Assembly (NCBI RefSeq): GCF_900240845.1
Contig: NZ_OERU01000001.1
Span: forward strand, 579,079-643,078
Direction of reading: 5' to 3'
DNA from: Peptostreptococcus faecalis
GTDB taxonomy: Bacteria; Bacillota; Clostridia; Peptostreptococcales; Peptostreptococcaceae
DNA length: 64,000 nt
Under the pieces are notes generated by a model. The model did no database searches. It worked only from the letters and a program-made list of their open reading frames with translations, and was not told the origin of the DNA. This document shows, piece by piece, positions 17,509 through 26,734 of this stretch (its first letter is position 1; every line of letters starts with the position of its first letter). Position numbers and translations under genes: made by a program.

Positions 17509-18414
17509 ATGGATTTTAAGGAAATTAACATCGATGCAAAAGAAGTACTAGATAAGTATTTTGATTTGGTTGATTACGAAGCCTGTGAGTATTGTTTTAA
17601 TACATTACTTATGTGGCAACATACATATAAAACCTGTTACCATATAGGAGATGGTTTTGCAGTATTAGTAGGGGAGCATGAAGGAGAAGTATTTTCAATA
17701 CTGCCATTGGCTCCTAAAGAAAAGATTGAAGATGCTATAAGATATGTAGTAGATTGGTTTGACACAGATAATAAGAAAATATACTTTAGAGGTATTGATA
17801 GAAATGTAGTTGAAAAATTGAAGAGAATGTATCCTGATAAATTTAACTATATAGAAGAAAGAGATATATTTGACTACGTATATGATGCAGAAAAACTTAG
17901 AACGGTAAAAGGTAGAAAGTTAAGTGGTAAAAGAAATCATTTAAATCACTTTAAAAGAGAATATGAAGGACGTATTGAGAGAAGACTTTTAGATGAAAAA
18001 GATTTTGATGAATGTTATAAACTTCTAGAGAGCTGGGGTGAATCAAAAAATGGTTCCAAATCTTTTGAAGAGAGTATAGATGATGAGTTTGTCGGAATGA
18101 AAAAACTTTTTGACAACTATGAAATTATTAAAGATAAATTAAAAGTTTATGGAATATTCATAGATGGAAAATTAGAAGCATTTAGCGCAGGAGAAAAGAT
18201 AAATGATAATATGGCTTTGATTCACTTGGAAAAGGCAAATTCTGAAATAAGAGGTCTTTATCCATATATTAATCAAATGTTCATAGTAGATGAGTTTCCA
18301 GATGTTGAATGGGTAAATAGAGAAGAAGATATGGGAGTAGAAGGACTTAGAAAATCTAAGCTTTCATATTATCCAGAAAGGTTTGTAGAAAAATTCACTG
18401 TAAGGGAAGTGTAA
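17509..18414 (+). CDS. DUF2156 family (phosphatidylglycerol lysyltransferase C-domain-like) protein
   Basis: A 301-residue cytosolic protein of the DUF2156 family, which has the double GNAT fold of the aminoacyl-tRNA-dependent transferase domain of MprF and Fem proteins. The central segment LSGKRNHLNHFKREY and the end GLRKSKLSYYPERFVEKF are typical. It lacks the membrane flippase part of MprF. It is followed after two bases by a GNAT acetyltransferase, so the two form an operon. Substrate is unknown; transfer of an amino acid or acyl group to a lipid or small molecule is only a family-level expectation. The AGAGGTGG site supports the ATG. Confidence 0.88.
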   Translation: MDFKEINIDAKEVLDKYFDLVDYEACEYCFNTLLMWQHTYKTCYHIGDGFAVLVGEHEGEVFSILPLAPKEKIEDAIRYVVDWFDTDNKKIYFRGIDRNVVEKLKRMYPDKFNYIEERDIFDYVYDAEKLRTVKGRKLSGKRNHLNHFKREYEGRIERRLLDEKDFDECYKLLESWGESKNGSKSFEESIDDEFVGMKKLFDNYEIIKDKLKVYGIFIDGKLEAFSAGEKINDNMALIHLEKANSEIRGLYPYINQMFIVDEFPDVEWVNREEDMGVEGLRKSKLSYYPERFVEKFTVREV

Positions 18415-18416
18415 TT

Positions 18417-19610
18417 ATGAATATAAGACTTAGCAAAAAGGAAGATATGGAAAGTATTAGAAGTATTTGGGAATATTGTTTTGATGATACGGCTGAATAC
18501 GTAAATTATTATTTCAGATATAAATTCAAACCAGAAAATACGGTAATTTTAGAAGATAAGAGAGAATTGATTGCATCTATTCAATTAAATCAACATAAAA
18601 TTGTTGTGAATAATAAAGAGTTTGAAACTTCATATTTTGTAGGGGTTTCCACTATGCCGCAAGCTAGAGGAAAGGGTATAATGAGAGACCTGATGAAAGA
18701 GAGCTTATACGAAGTAAAAAAAAGAAAACAATCAGTTGCGATATTGATGCCAATTGACTTTAGACTATATACTAAGTATGGTTTTGAGAACTGTTACGAT
18801 ATTTTAGTTCAGAAGATGGATATATTTTCATTAGGAAAATATAGGGTAAAAGGTGAGTTTCTTAGAGCTGATTTAGATAATATATCTGATTTAGTGGATA
18901 TATATGCTGAATGTATGAAAAGATACAACGGTTATGCAAAGAGAAATAAGAAATACTTTGAAGAATTATTAATTGAAATTTCAGAAGAAGGCGGATATAT
19001 TTTTATAAACTATGAAGATAATATACCTCAAGGATATTTGGTATATTCTATAGAGAGTGGAAAAATGGTTGTTAGAGAAATATATTATAAAAATACTATT
19101 TCATATAATTCGATGTTGAAGTTTATATATAATCATAATACTCAGTGCTCTGAAGTTGAGTTAAATTCAAGCATTGATGATATGCTTAAACTTAGGATGG
19201 ATAATCCAAAGGATGCAAAATTTGAGATAAGACCTTTTATGATGGCAAGAATTATAGATTTTGAAAAATTTATAGAAGAGATGTCTATAAGCGTCCATAA
19301 AGATTATGAAAACAAAGATGATTTATTAATTGAAATAGAAGATGATTATATAGAAGAAAATAAAGGAATTTTTAGAGCAACTTCCAAAGAAGGTAAATTA
19401 ATTGTACGAAAAATAGAAGAAATCAACTCAAGTAAAGAGTTAAATGCAGATTTTAAATTTAACGTAAATGAGATGGTCGCAATCTTACTATCTTATTATT
19501 CAATAGATGATTTGATGTTTCTTAAATCTGAAGAGAATTTAAAGGTAGCTAGCTTTAAAAAGTTATTTAATATTAGTAAAAAAGTTAATCACATAAATGA
19601 ATATGTATAA
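18417..19610 (+). CDS. GNAT family N-acetyltransferase (Eis-like)
   Basis: A 397-residue protein with an N-terminal GNAT domain (acetyl-CoA loop at VSTMPQARGKGIM, about residues 78-90), a second GNAT-like half and a C-terminal SCP2-like domain, the architecture of Eis-type acetyltransferases. Eis enzymes acetylate amines of small molecules or proteins; the substrate here cannot be told. It starts two bases after the DUF2156 stop codon, implying translational coupling, and is followed at once by a terminator. Confidence 0.87.
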   Translation: MNIRLSKKEDMESIRSIWEYCFDDTAEYVNYYFRYKFKPENTVILEDKRELIASIQLNQHKIVVNNKEFETSYFVGVSTMPQARGKGIMRDLMKESLYEVKKRKQSVAILMPIDFRLYTKYGFENCYDILVQKMDIFSLGKYRVKGEFLRADLDNISDLVDIYAECMKRYNGYAKRNKKYFEELLIEISEEGGYIFINYEDNIPQGYLVYSIESGKMVVREIYYKNTISYNSMLKFIYNHNTQCSEVELNSSIDDMLKLRMDNPKDAKFEIRPFMMARIIDFEKFIEEMSISVHKDYENKDDLLIEIEDDYIEENKGIFRATSKEGKLIVRKIEEINSSKELNADFKFNVNEMVAILLSYYSIDDLMFLKSEENLKVASFKKLFNISKKVNHINEYV

Positions 19611-19612
19611 GA

Positions 19613-19645
19613 AATACCACCAACAGTGTTTGGTGGTATTTTTTA
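19613..19645 (+). terminator. Terminator after the GNAT gene
   Basis: A 10-bp stem AATACCACCA/TGGTGGTATT with an eight-base loop and a T6 tail. Confidence 0.9.
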
Positions 19646-19678
19646 TATTATTTTGTCTATATTATTAGGGTGATGAAT

Positions 19679-20929
19679 ATGAGAAGACCGGTTGTATTTT
19701 TTTTGATTTTTATCATAATATTAGCTTTTTTCAGCATTAACTTAGATTGTAAAAGCAAGTCGATAAAAGATTATAAAAAGATAGAGATAGAGGGGACTGT
19801 AAAGAACTATGAAAGAAAAGAAAAATACATAAAGTATTATATTGATAAAACTATGGTCGTTAGTTTTAAAAAAGTAGATAATAACATTAAAATTGGAGAT
19901 AGAGTGAAAGTATTTGGAAAAGAAGAAAATCTGCATAATTTTTTTATTAAAGATTTTAATTACGGTAGACAATTGCTTTCAAAGGGAACAGAAAGGTACA
20001 TAATACTAGATAAAATTAATATAGTGGGAAAAGACAAATTTTATACGGCTCTAGGTGGAATAAAGGAGAGAGCAATATCGATAAATAAGTACTTGTATAA
20101 AGAAAAATCCGATCTATTAAATGCTATTTTACTAGGAGAAAAATCAGGGATTGAAAAAGAAACTTATGATCTATTTTCTGACTCGGGAACAAGTCATATA
20201 CTTGCTATATCAGGTCTACACATAACAATAATATGTTCTATTTTGATTTTACTGAAGGGGAGAGTCAACAGTGTTTCTAGCTTTATTGTACTCTCTCTGG
20301 TGCTTATACTATATAATATTATGGTTGGATCAGGAGCTTCAACTAGTAGAGCAGTTACTTTATCTATATTTTCTTTTTTTGTATTTTTTATTGATAAAAA
20401 AATAGATAAAATAACAACTTTATCTATAATAGCTATAACAATGATTATTTCAAATAAATATATTGTGTATAACATATCTTTTCAGCTCAGCTTTCTAGCA
20501 GTACTATCTTTAGTTGTATATACCAAGTATATAAAAATATTTTTATATTCAGATATACTGGCAAGTACGCTTTCTGCTAACATCTTGACTGCTCCTATTG
20601 TAGCTAATGTTTTTAAAACGTTTTCTATTGTAGGTATATTAGGTAATATAGTTGCAATACCTTTTATTGGAGTGATAATATTCTTGGATATTGCTAGTAT
20701 AATTATTTTTTTTATAAATTTAAAATTTGCAATCTTTATAGCTGATATTAATTCTAGTATTTTTTCATTAATAATCTTTGCATTGGAACGCATAGGCGAC
20801 TACGGTAAAAATAATATATATTTTTCTGGAAATATATTTAAATTTGTGGTAGTATATTACTCTATTGCCTTTATACTAGCATTAGTATTAGAAAGGTATA
20901 TGATAAATAAAAATAAATTTAATATATAG
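19679..20929 (+). CDS. comEC: ComEC/Rec2 family DNA-uptake channel protein without MBL domain
   Basis: ComEC forms the inner-membrane channel for single-stranded DNA in transformation. This 416-residue protein has an N-terminal membrane segment, an extracytoplasmic OB-like DUF4131 domain (about 35-110) and then the polytopic competence domain with the hallmark SGTSHILAISGLHITI (around 172-187) and about eight further membrane helices. It stops after the channel; full-length ComEC proteins of 700-800 residues continue into a metallo-beta-lactamase domain. The ATG at 19679 has an AGGGTG site; GTG 19670 and ATG 19673 overlap it. holA follows, as in Bacillus. Confidence 0.88.
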   Translation: MRRPVVFFLIFIIILAFFSINLDCKSKSIKDYKKIEIEGTVKNYERKEKYIKYYIDKTMVVSFKKVDNNIKIGDRVKVFGKEENLHNFFIKDFNYGRQLLSKGTERYIILDKINIVGKDKFYTALGGIKERAISINKYLYKEKSDLLNAILLGEKSGIEKETYDLFSDSGTSHILAISGLHITIICSILILLKGRVNSVSSFIVLSLVLILYNIMVGSGASTSRAVTLSIFSFFVFFIDKKIDKITTLSIIAITMIISNKYIVYNISFQLSFLAVLSLVVYTKYIKIFLYSDILASTLSANILTAPIVANVFKTFSIVGILGNIVAIPFIGVIIFLDIASIIIFFINLKFAIFIADINSSIFSLIIFALERIGDYGKNNIYFSGNIFKFVVVYYSIAFILALVLERYMINKNKFNI

Positions 20930-20981
20930 TTATGCTATAATTAGTATTATATAGAGTCAGGTTCTAAAGTGGAGGAAATAG

Positions 20982-22013
20982 ATGGAAAGAAAAGAATTGC
21001 TTAGCAAAATAGAAAATAAATCACTGGAAAATATATATTTAGTATATGGAAAAGAGTCATTGCTAATTAGAGAAATAGAAGAGGTCTTTAAAACTTTGGC
21101 AGATCCATCTGTAATGGATTTTAACATGACTGTAGTAGATGGAAAAGAAACTAATTTGGAAGAGCTAAGATCTGCAATAGAGACATTACCTTTTATGGAT
21201 GAAAAGAGATACGTCATAATAAAAGATTTTGAATTACTTAAAGGAAAGCGAAAAAACTTTTCTGAATCTGATGAAAAAGAGTTTGTGGAAATAATTAAAT
21301 CGATATCTAAGACTACTGTTTTAGTGTTTTTGACATATGGAGAAATTGATAAGAAAAAAAGTGTATATAAAAGCATTGAAAAAAATGGAGTGGTGTCAGA
21401 ATTTAAAAAGCTTGATGATTTATCACTTTTATCATGGTGCAAAGAAGAATTTATAAAAAGAAATGCTGAGATTTCGAATTCTGATGTAACATATTTAATA
21501 GAACTTTCTGGCTATAGAGATAGAACCTCTGAAATAACTCTTTCTGATCTAGAAAATGATATAGAAAAGATATCTTCTTATGTAGGGAAGGGAAATTCTG
21601 TAACTAAAAATGATATAAATACGCTTCTACATTCAAAAAGTGAGAATGATATATTTCAGCTTATTGACATGATTGGAAGTAAAAATTCAAAAAGGTCTAT
21701 GAAAATTCTTCTAGACATGTTAGATGGAGGAGAGTCCGTACTAGGTATATTTGCTATGCTCTCTAGACAATTCAATCAGATCTTACAGGTCAAGTATCTT
21801 CAAGAAGATAAACTTCCACACAACTTGATTAAAAGCACTTTAAAAATGCATCCATACACTTTTAACAAGGTGGTAAGGCAAGTTAAAAACTACGATGAAA
21901 AAAGCATAATAAGTCTTTTGAATTATATATCTGATTCTGATTATAAAATAAAAAATGGATTAATAGATGATAGGTTGGCAGTAGAAATTTTGATCACAAA
22001 GTATTGTGTATAG
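20982..22013 (+). CDS. holA: DNA polymerase III subunit delta
   Basis: HolA opens the beta sliding clamp as part of the clamp loader. The 343-residue protein starts ELLSKIENKSLENIYLVYGKE, with the typical YLVYG element, and has the helical DNA-pol3-delta C domain (DIFQLIDMIGSKNSKRSMKIL; then ILAMLSRQF-like IFAMLSRQFNQIL). Its place between comEC and rpsT is the standard Firmicutes order. GTGGAGG precedes the ATG. A terminator follows. Confidence 0.93.
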   Translation: MERKELLSKIENKSLENIYLVYGKESLLIREIEEVFKTLADPSVMDFNMTVVDGKETNLEELRSAIETLPFMDEKRYVIIKDFELLKGKRKNFSESDEKEFVEIIKSISKTTVLVFLTYGEIDKKKSVYKSIEKNGVVSEFKKLDDLSLLSWCKEEFIKRNAEISNSDVTYLIELSGYRDRTSEITLSDLENDIEKISSYVGKGNSVTKNDINTLLHSKSENDIFQLIDMIGSKNSKRSMKILLDMLDGGESVLGIFAMLSRQFNQILQVKYLQEDKLPHNLIKSTLKMHPYTFNKVVRQVKNYDEKSIISLLNYISDSDYKIKNGLIDDRLAVEILITKYCV

Positions 22014-22044
22014 ACATTTAAACAGAGTAAATAATGAAAAAAAT

Positions 22045-22072
22045 AGCTCCCATAATGGGAGCCGATTTTTTA
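22045..22072 (+). terminator. Terminator after holA
   Basis: Stem GCTCCCA/TGGGAGC (22045-22061) followed by CGA and a T6 run. Confidence 0.8.
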
Positions 22073-22136
22073 TCTAGTATTTTCAAACGTTTGACACACA
22101 AGATATTATCTATAAATTGCAATGTCACAATTATAA

Positions 22137-22157
22137 ACGATGTCCGTCGACATCGTA
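22137..22157 (-). terminator. Possible terminator after rpsT
   Basis: Hairpin ACGATGTC/GACATCGT just past the rpsT stop on the minus strand, followed by a mixed T/A stretch rather than a clean U run. Confidence 0.5.
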
Positions 22158-22167
22158 TTATTCATTA

Positions 22168-22434
22168 TTAAGCGTTAATAGTGTTAAGTTTACTAGCTAA
22201 TTTAGAAACTTTTCTACTAGCGGCGTTTTTGTGAATAGTACCCTTAGAAGCAACCTGATATATCTTCTTCTGAGCAGATTGGAATTTTTCCATAGCATCT
22301 TCCTTGTTTCCAGCAGCTACAGCTTCATCAAATCTTTTTATAGCAGTTTTTATCTGAGATCTTCTAACTCTGTTTAAAGCAGTCTTCTTTTCAATAACAC
22401 CGATTCTTTTCTTAGCAGATTTAATATTTGCCAT
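22168..22434 (-). CDS. rpsT: Ribosomal protein S20 (bS20)
   Basis: An 88-residue, very basic helical protein starting MANIKSAKKRIGVIEKK with the conserved RRSQIKTAIKRFDEA and KGTIHKNAASRKVSKLA parts. It binds 16S rRNA in the small subunit. The minus-strand ATG at 22434 has GAGGAGGTG upstream, so the longer in-frame extension starting near 22455 is rejected. The gene lies in opposite orientation between holA and lepA, as in other Firmicutes. Confidence 0.97.
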   Translation of the reverse strand: MANIKSAKKRIGVIEKKTALNRVRRSQIKTAIKRFDEAVAAGNKEDAMEKFQSAQKKIYQVASKGTIHKNAASRKVSKLASKLNTINA

Positions 22435-22635
22435 CAATTTCACCTCCTCATACAAGACTTTTCAATTCATAATCAACAAGCTTTATTTTAACAGATATAA
22501 ATAAAAAAATCAATAAAAATATTATTTTTATCAAAAAAAATATAATTTTTCAATACTATATTTACGTTAAAGGTATTTTGAAGTAAAATATAGTATGTAT
22601 ATTTATGTAGATTTTGATTAGAAGGAGGACTTTCA

Positions 22636-24441
22636 TTGGAAAATAGACAAAGCAAAACTAGGAATTTTAGTATTATTGCACATATAGATCATGGAAAATC
22701 GACATTAGCTGATAGATTGATTCAAAATACTGGATTGGTTTCAGAAAGAGAAATGAAATCTCAGCTATTAGATAATATGGACCTAGAACGTGAAAGAGGT
22801 ATTACAATAAAGCTTCAAAACGTGAGATTAAAGTATAAGGCAAATGATGGTGAAGTATACTATCTAAATTTGATAGACACGCCTGGTCACGTAGACTTTA
22901 ACTATGAAGTTTCGAGGAGTTTGGCAGCTTGTGAAGGAGCTTTATTAGTAGTTGATGCAGCGCAGGGAGTAGAAGCGCAAACTCTAGCAAATGTATATTT
23001 AGCATTAGAGCAGGATTTAGAAATTGTACCTGTAATAAATAAAATAGATTTGCCAAGTGCAAGACCAGAAGAGGTAAAGACAGAAATAGAAGATTTAATA
23101 GGTATAGATAGTAGTGAAGCACCTCTTATCTCTGCAAAAAATGGAATTAATATAGAGGATGTATTAGAATCTATAGTTAAAAATGTACCTGCGCCTCAGG
23201 GAGATACAGAGAAACCTTTAAAAGCTCTAGTTTTTGACTCATATTACGATGCATATAAAGGTGTAGTGGCATATGTTCGTGTGTATGATGGAGTAGTTAA
23301 AAAGGGAATGACTATCGAGTTGATGAATAGCAAGAAGAAGTTTGAGGTTACTGAAGTCGGTGTTATGGCACCAAATCCTACAGAACTTGAAGATCTTAGT
23401 GCAGGAGATGTTGGGTATATAGCGGCAAGTATCAAAGACATAAGAAGCTGCCGTGTAGGAGATACAATAACTGATGCTGAAAACAAAACATCAGAAGCTC
23501 TTCCAGGGTACAAAAAGGCAACGCCTATGGTTTATTGTGGCGTATACCCTGCAGAAGGGGAAAAATATGAAAACGTAAGAGATGCCTTAGAAAAATTACA
23601 AATAAATGATGCAGCATTGGAATTCGAATCAGAATCATCTGCAGCTTTGGGATTCGGTTTTAGATGTGGATTTTTAGGGCTTTTGCATATGGAAATAATA
23701 CAGGAAAGACTTGAAAGAGAGTTTGACCTAAATATTATAACAACTGCACCATCTGTAATATACAGAGTTACCAAAAATGATGGTGAAGTTTTGATGATAC
23801 AAAACCCTGCAAATTTACCAGCACCTACAGAAATTAGAACTATTGAAGAACCTATCGTGAATAGTGATATAATAGTTCCTAAGGATTATGTAGGCGTAGT
23901 AATGGAACTTTGCCAAGAGAGACGAGGAACTATGAAAGATATGGAATATCTAGATGACATTAGAGTAATGTTGCATTATGAACTTCCATTAAATGAAGTA
24001 ATATATGATTTCTTTGATGCTTTGAAGTCAAGAACAAGAGGATATGGTTCAATAGACTATGAAGTAAAGGGGTACGTAGTCTCTGATTTGGTTAAAATGG
24101 ATATTTTAATAAATAAGGAACAAGTCGATGCCTTAAGCTTTATAATACATGAAAGCAGAGCATATGTAAGAGGAAAAGCAATGTGTGAAAAGCTAAAAGA
24201 AGAAATTCCAAGACACCAATTCCCAGTGCCTATACAAGCGGCTGTTGGTAATAAAATAGTTGCTAGAGAAACTATTGCAGCTTACAGAAAAGACGTACTT
24301 GCAAAATGTTACGGAGGAGATATTTCTAGAAAAAGAAAGCTTCTTGAAAAGCAAAAAGAAGGTAAAAAGAGAATGCGTCAGATTGGAAATGTTGAAGTTC
24401 CACAAAAAGCATTTATGTCTGTACTTAAATTGGATGACTAA
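22636..24441 (+). CDS. lepA: Elongation factor 4 (LepA), TTG start
   Basis: LepA is a ribosome-bound GTPase that acts on stalled or assembling ribosomes. The 601-residue protein shows [14 protein letters not shown] (G1), RGITIK (G2), DTPGHVDF (G3), NKIDLPSA (G4) and SAKNG (G5), EF-G-like domains and the LepA-specific C-terminal tail ending [15 protein letters not shown]. The TTG start is set by AAGGAGG seven bases upstream. In spore formers gpr and spoIIP lie between rpsT and lepA; here they are absent. Confidence 0.97.
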   Translation: MENRQSKTRNFSIIAHIDHGKSTLADRLIQNTGLVSEREMKSQLLDNMDLERERGITIKLQNVRLKYKANDGEVYYLNLIDTPGHVDFNYEVSRSLAACEGALLVVDAAQGVEAQTLANVYLALEQDLEIVPVINKIDLPSARPEEVKTEIEDLIGIDSSEAPLISAKNGINIEDVLESIVKNVPAPQGDTEKPLKALVFDSYYDAYKGVVAYVRVYDGVVKKGMTIELMNSKKKFEVTEVGVMAPNPTELEDLSAGDVGYIAASIKDIRSCRVGDTITDAENKTSEALPGYKKATPMVYCGVYPAEGEKYENVRDALEKLQINDAALEFESESSAALGFGFRCGFLGLLHMEIIQERLEREFDLNIITTAPSVIYRVTKNDGEVLMIQNPANLPAPTEIRTIEEPIVNSDIIVPKDYVGVVMELCQERRGTMKDMEYLDDIRVMLHYELPLNEVIYDFFDALKSRTRGYGSIDYEVKGYVVSDLVKMDILINKEQVDALSFIIHESRAYVRGKAMCEKLKEEIPRHQFPVPIQAAVGNKIVARETIAAYRKDVLAKCYGGDISRKRKLLEKQKEGKKRMRQIGNVEVPQKAFMSVLKLDD

Positions 24442-24466
24442 TTTATCCTATACATGCAAATATATG

Positions 24467-24491
24467 GGCTGAACTTAATAATAGTTCAGCC
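24467..24491 (+). terminator. Hairpin after lepA, weak terminator
   Basis: A 9-bp stem GGCTGAACT/AGTTCAGCC with a seven-base loop; the tail TGTATTGTA is not a clean T run, so termination may be partial. Confidence 0.5.
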
Positions 24492-24530
24492 TGTATTGTA
24501 GACAGCGATATAGACATTGGAGGAGTTACC

Positions 24531-25775
24531 ATGAAATTAGTCATAGATAGTGGCGCAAAAGAAATAATTAGAAAAATAGAGTTAAATGGGTATGAAGCCT
24601 TTATAGTAGGTGGATGTGTAAGGGATATTATCATGTCAAAAACACCGAATGACTGGGATATTACTACGAGTGCTTTACCGGAAGATATAATAAATATATT
24701 TGAAAAAACAATTCCGACTGGATTAAAGCATGGAACGGTTACTGTTTTGTTTGGAAGTTCACACTATGAGGTGACAACATATAGAATCGATGGAGAATAT
24801 GTTGATATGAGGCATCCGGAACATGTGGAATATAGTAAAAACATAATAGATGATTTATCAAGAAGAGATTTTACAATAAATGCTATGGCATATAATGAAG
24901 AAATAGGATTAATCGATAAATTTAATGGTGTAGAAGATATCAATAAACGTTTGGTTAGATGTGTAGGAAATCCAGATATGAGATTTGATGAAGATGCACT
25001 AAGGATTTTGAGAGCAATAAGGTTTTCTGCAAAATTAAATTTTGATATCGAGGAAAATACATATAAATCTATAGCTAGCAAAGCTAATAATTTAAAAAAA
25101 GTTTCATTTGAAAGAATTAACAGTGAACTAGAAGGTATTATAAAATATTCTCCAGATCGTCTATGCATTTTAGATAACATAGGTGTGTCAAAGTGGTTAT
25201 TTAATGGATATATATTTAGAAAAGATGAATTAGAATTGTCAAAAAAAATCGACTATATACCATGTGAATATCAAGAAAGTTATGCACAATCAGCAAAAAA
25301 AGCAATGATTTTTAATAGAATGGACACGGAATCTTTGACTAAGATGTTAAAAGCACTTAGATATTCGAGCAAGGAAATTTTATATACACAAAAAGTACAT
25401 AGCTTATTAATTAATGAAAGTTTTGATAATATATTAAATGAAAAAATAAGTTATTTTGATTTAAAAATTGAAATAAAAAATATAATTAGTAGTATAGGAA
25501 ACATAGATTTATCTAAATACGCTATATATTCTAAATTTATTATTAAATATAAAAATCCGAGTGTATGTTTTGATGTATTTAATGATATAATAGATAAAGG
25601 AGAGGCCTACTTAGTTTCTCATTTAAAAATAAATGGAAGAGATCTCTTAGAAAACGATATCGCTTGTGGCAAAAAAATAGGATATGTACTAGAAAAATTA
25701 TTGGAACATATAATATATAATCCACAAGATAATAAAAAAGAGATATTACTGAATTTGTCTAAAAAAATCAAATAA
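24531..25775 (+). CDS. cca: CCA tRNA nucleotidyltransferase
   Basis: It adds or repairs the 3' CCA of tRNAs. The 414-residue class II enzyme has the head motif VGGCVRD, catalytic DWD (PNDWDITTSA), the RRDFTINAMAYN segment and the nucleotide-selecting motif DEDALRILRAIRFSAKL. The C-terminal half is divergent and helical, without an obvious HD motif. AGGAG precedes the ATG. It lies between lepA and a nitroreductase, interrupting the usual lepA-hemW neighbourhood. Confidence 0.94.
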   Translation: MKLVIDSGAKEIIRKIELNGYEAFIVGGCVRDIIMSKTPNDWDITTSALPEDIINIFEKTIPTGLKHGTVTVLFGSSHYEVTTYRIDGEYVDMRHPEHVEYSKNIIDDLSRRDFTINAMAYNEEIGLIDKFNGVEDINKRLVRCVGNPDMRFDEDALRILRAIRFSAKLNFDIEENTYKSIASKANNLKKVSFERINSELEGIIKYSPDRLCILDNIGVSKWLFNGYIFRKDELELSKKIDYIPCEYQESYAQSAKKAMIFNRMDTESLTKMLKALRYSSKEILYTQKVHSLLINESFDNILNEKISYFDLKIEIKNIISSIGNIDLSKYAIYSKFIIKYKNPSVCFDVFNDIIDKGEAYLVSHLKINGRDLLENDIACGKKIGYVLEKLLEHIIYNPQDNKKEILLNLSKKIK

Positions 25776-25803
25776 AATAAATACGGTATTATGGAGGTAA
25801 ATT

Positions 25804-26664
25804 ATGAATTATAAGTCTTTAATTATGGAAGGAAAATCTGTAAGACATTTTAAAGAAACGCCTATTGATGCAAAAATACTTTCTGAAATTGAACAATATC
25901 TATTAGAATGTAAGAAACTAATTCCATCAATTGAAGTTGAAGCAAGATTTTTTGCAGGAGATGATAACTATAAGAGATTATATGGAGTTGCAGGATATCA
26001 AGGTGTAATGATTGAAGCACCTACTTATTTAGTTCTTATATCAGAAGATAAACCTCATCATCTTGAAAACGCAGGATATCTTGGAGAAAGAGCTAGATTA
26101 AAAGCAAGTGATTTAGGTCTTTCAAGCTGTTGGGTAACATATTCTGATAGAAACATGGTTAAAAATGTTTTAGGAATTGAAACTGATAGAGAAGTAGTAG
26201 CAATAATAGCATTAGGTTATGGATCAAAAGAAAAGCAAATTGAAAACACTGCTAAAACTGGAGATAACTATTCAAAATCAAATCTTTCAGTTACTAAGAG
26301 TTCGACTGAAAGAATACCGCTAGAAAAAATGGTATTTATTGATAAATGGGGAAATTCAGCGGATACAGATACTTTAAGTGAAAGAGCTTTACTTGATGCT
26401 TTTTCATATGCAAGAATGGCTCCATCAGCACTAAACAAGCAACCTTGGAGATACATTGTAGATGGCGGTAAGGTTATACTAGTACTTGATAATGAAGAGT
26501 ACTGCGGATCTTATACAAATAAGATAGATGCAGGGATTGCAATGCTTTATTTTGGAGTAATACTTGATGTAACAATGTTTGATTCAAAATGGGGATTTGA
26601 TAATCTTGATAAGGATTACGGAATACCATCTAACTTTACAGTAATAGGATACTGTAATATATAA
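25804..26664 (+). CDS. Nitroreductase family protein
   Basis: A 286-residue FMN enzyme of the nitroreductase superfamily, of the longer form containing two tandem nitroreductase-like halves: SVRHFKETPIDAKIL at the start, GLSSCWVTYSD around residue 100, and the second-half motif ARMAPSALNKQPWRY. Such enzymes reduce nitro compounds or quinones with NAD(P)H; the natural substrate is not evident. It is preceded by TATGGAGGT and ends at a strong terminator, so it may be transcribed with cca. Confidence 0.87.
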   Translation: MNYKSLIMEGKSVRHFKETPIDAKILSEIEQYLLECKKLIPSIEVEARFFAGDDNYKRLYGVAGYQGVMIEAPTYLVLISEDKPHHLENAGYLGERARLKASDLGLSSCWVTYSDRNMVKNVLGIETDREVVAIIALGYGSKEKQIENTAKTGDNYSKSNLSVTKSSTERIPLEKMVFIDKWGNSADTDTLSERALLDAFSYARMAPSALNKQPWRYIVDGGKVILVLDNEEYCGSYTNKIDAGIAMLYFGVILDVTMFDSKWGFDNLDKDYGIPSNFTVIGYCNI

Positions 26665-26682
26665 TAGTATAGCAATTTTATT

Positions 26683-26721
26683 ATCAAAAGCTGTTGTAAT
26701 TACAATAGCTTTTGATTTTTT
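26683..26721 (+). terminator. Terminator after the nitroreductase gene
   Basis: A 34-base almost perfect palindrome (26683-26716, one G-T pair) followed by TTTTT. Confidence 0.85.
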
Positions 26722-26734
26722 ATGAGGTGATAAA

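Noticed and set aside
24260-24472. Small plus-strand ORF over the end of lepA
   Set aside because: It is an alternate frame of lepA with no ribosome site and no recognisable sequence.
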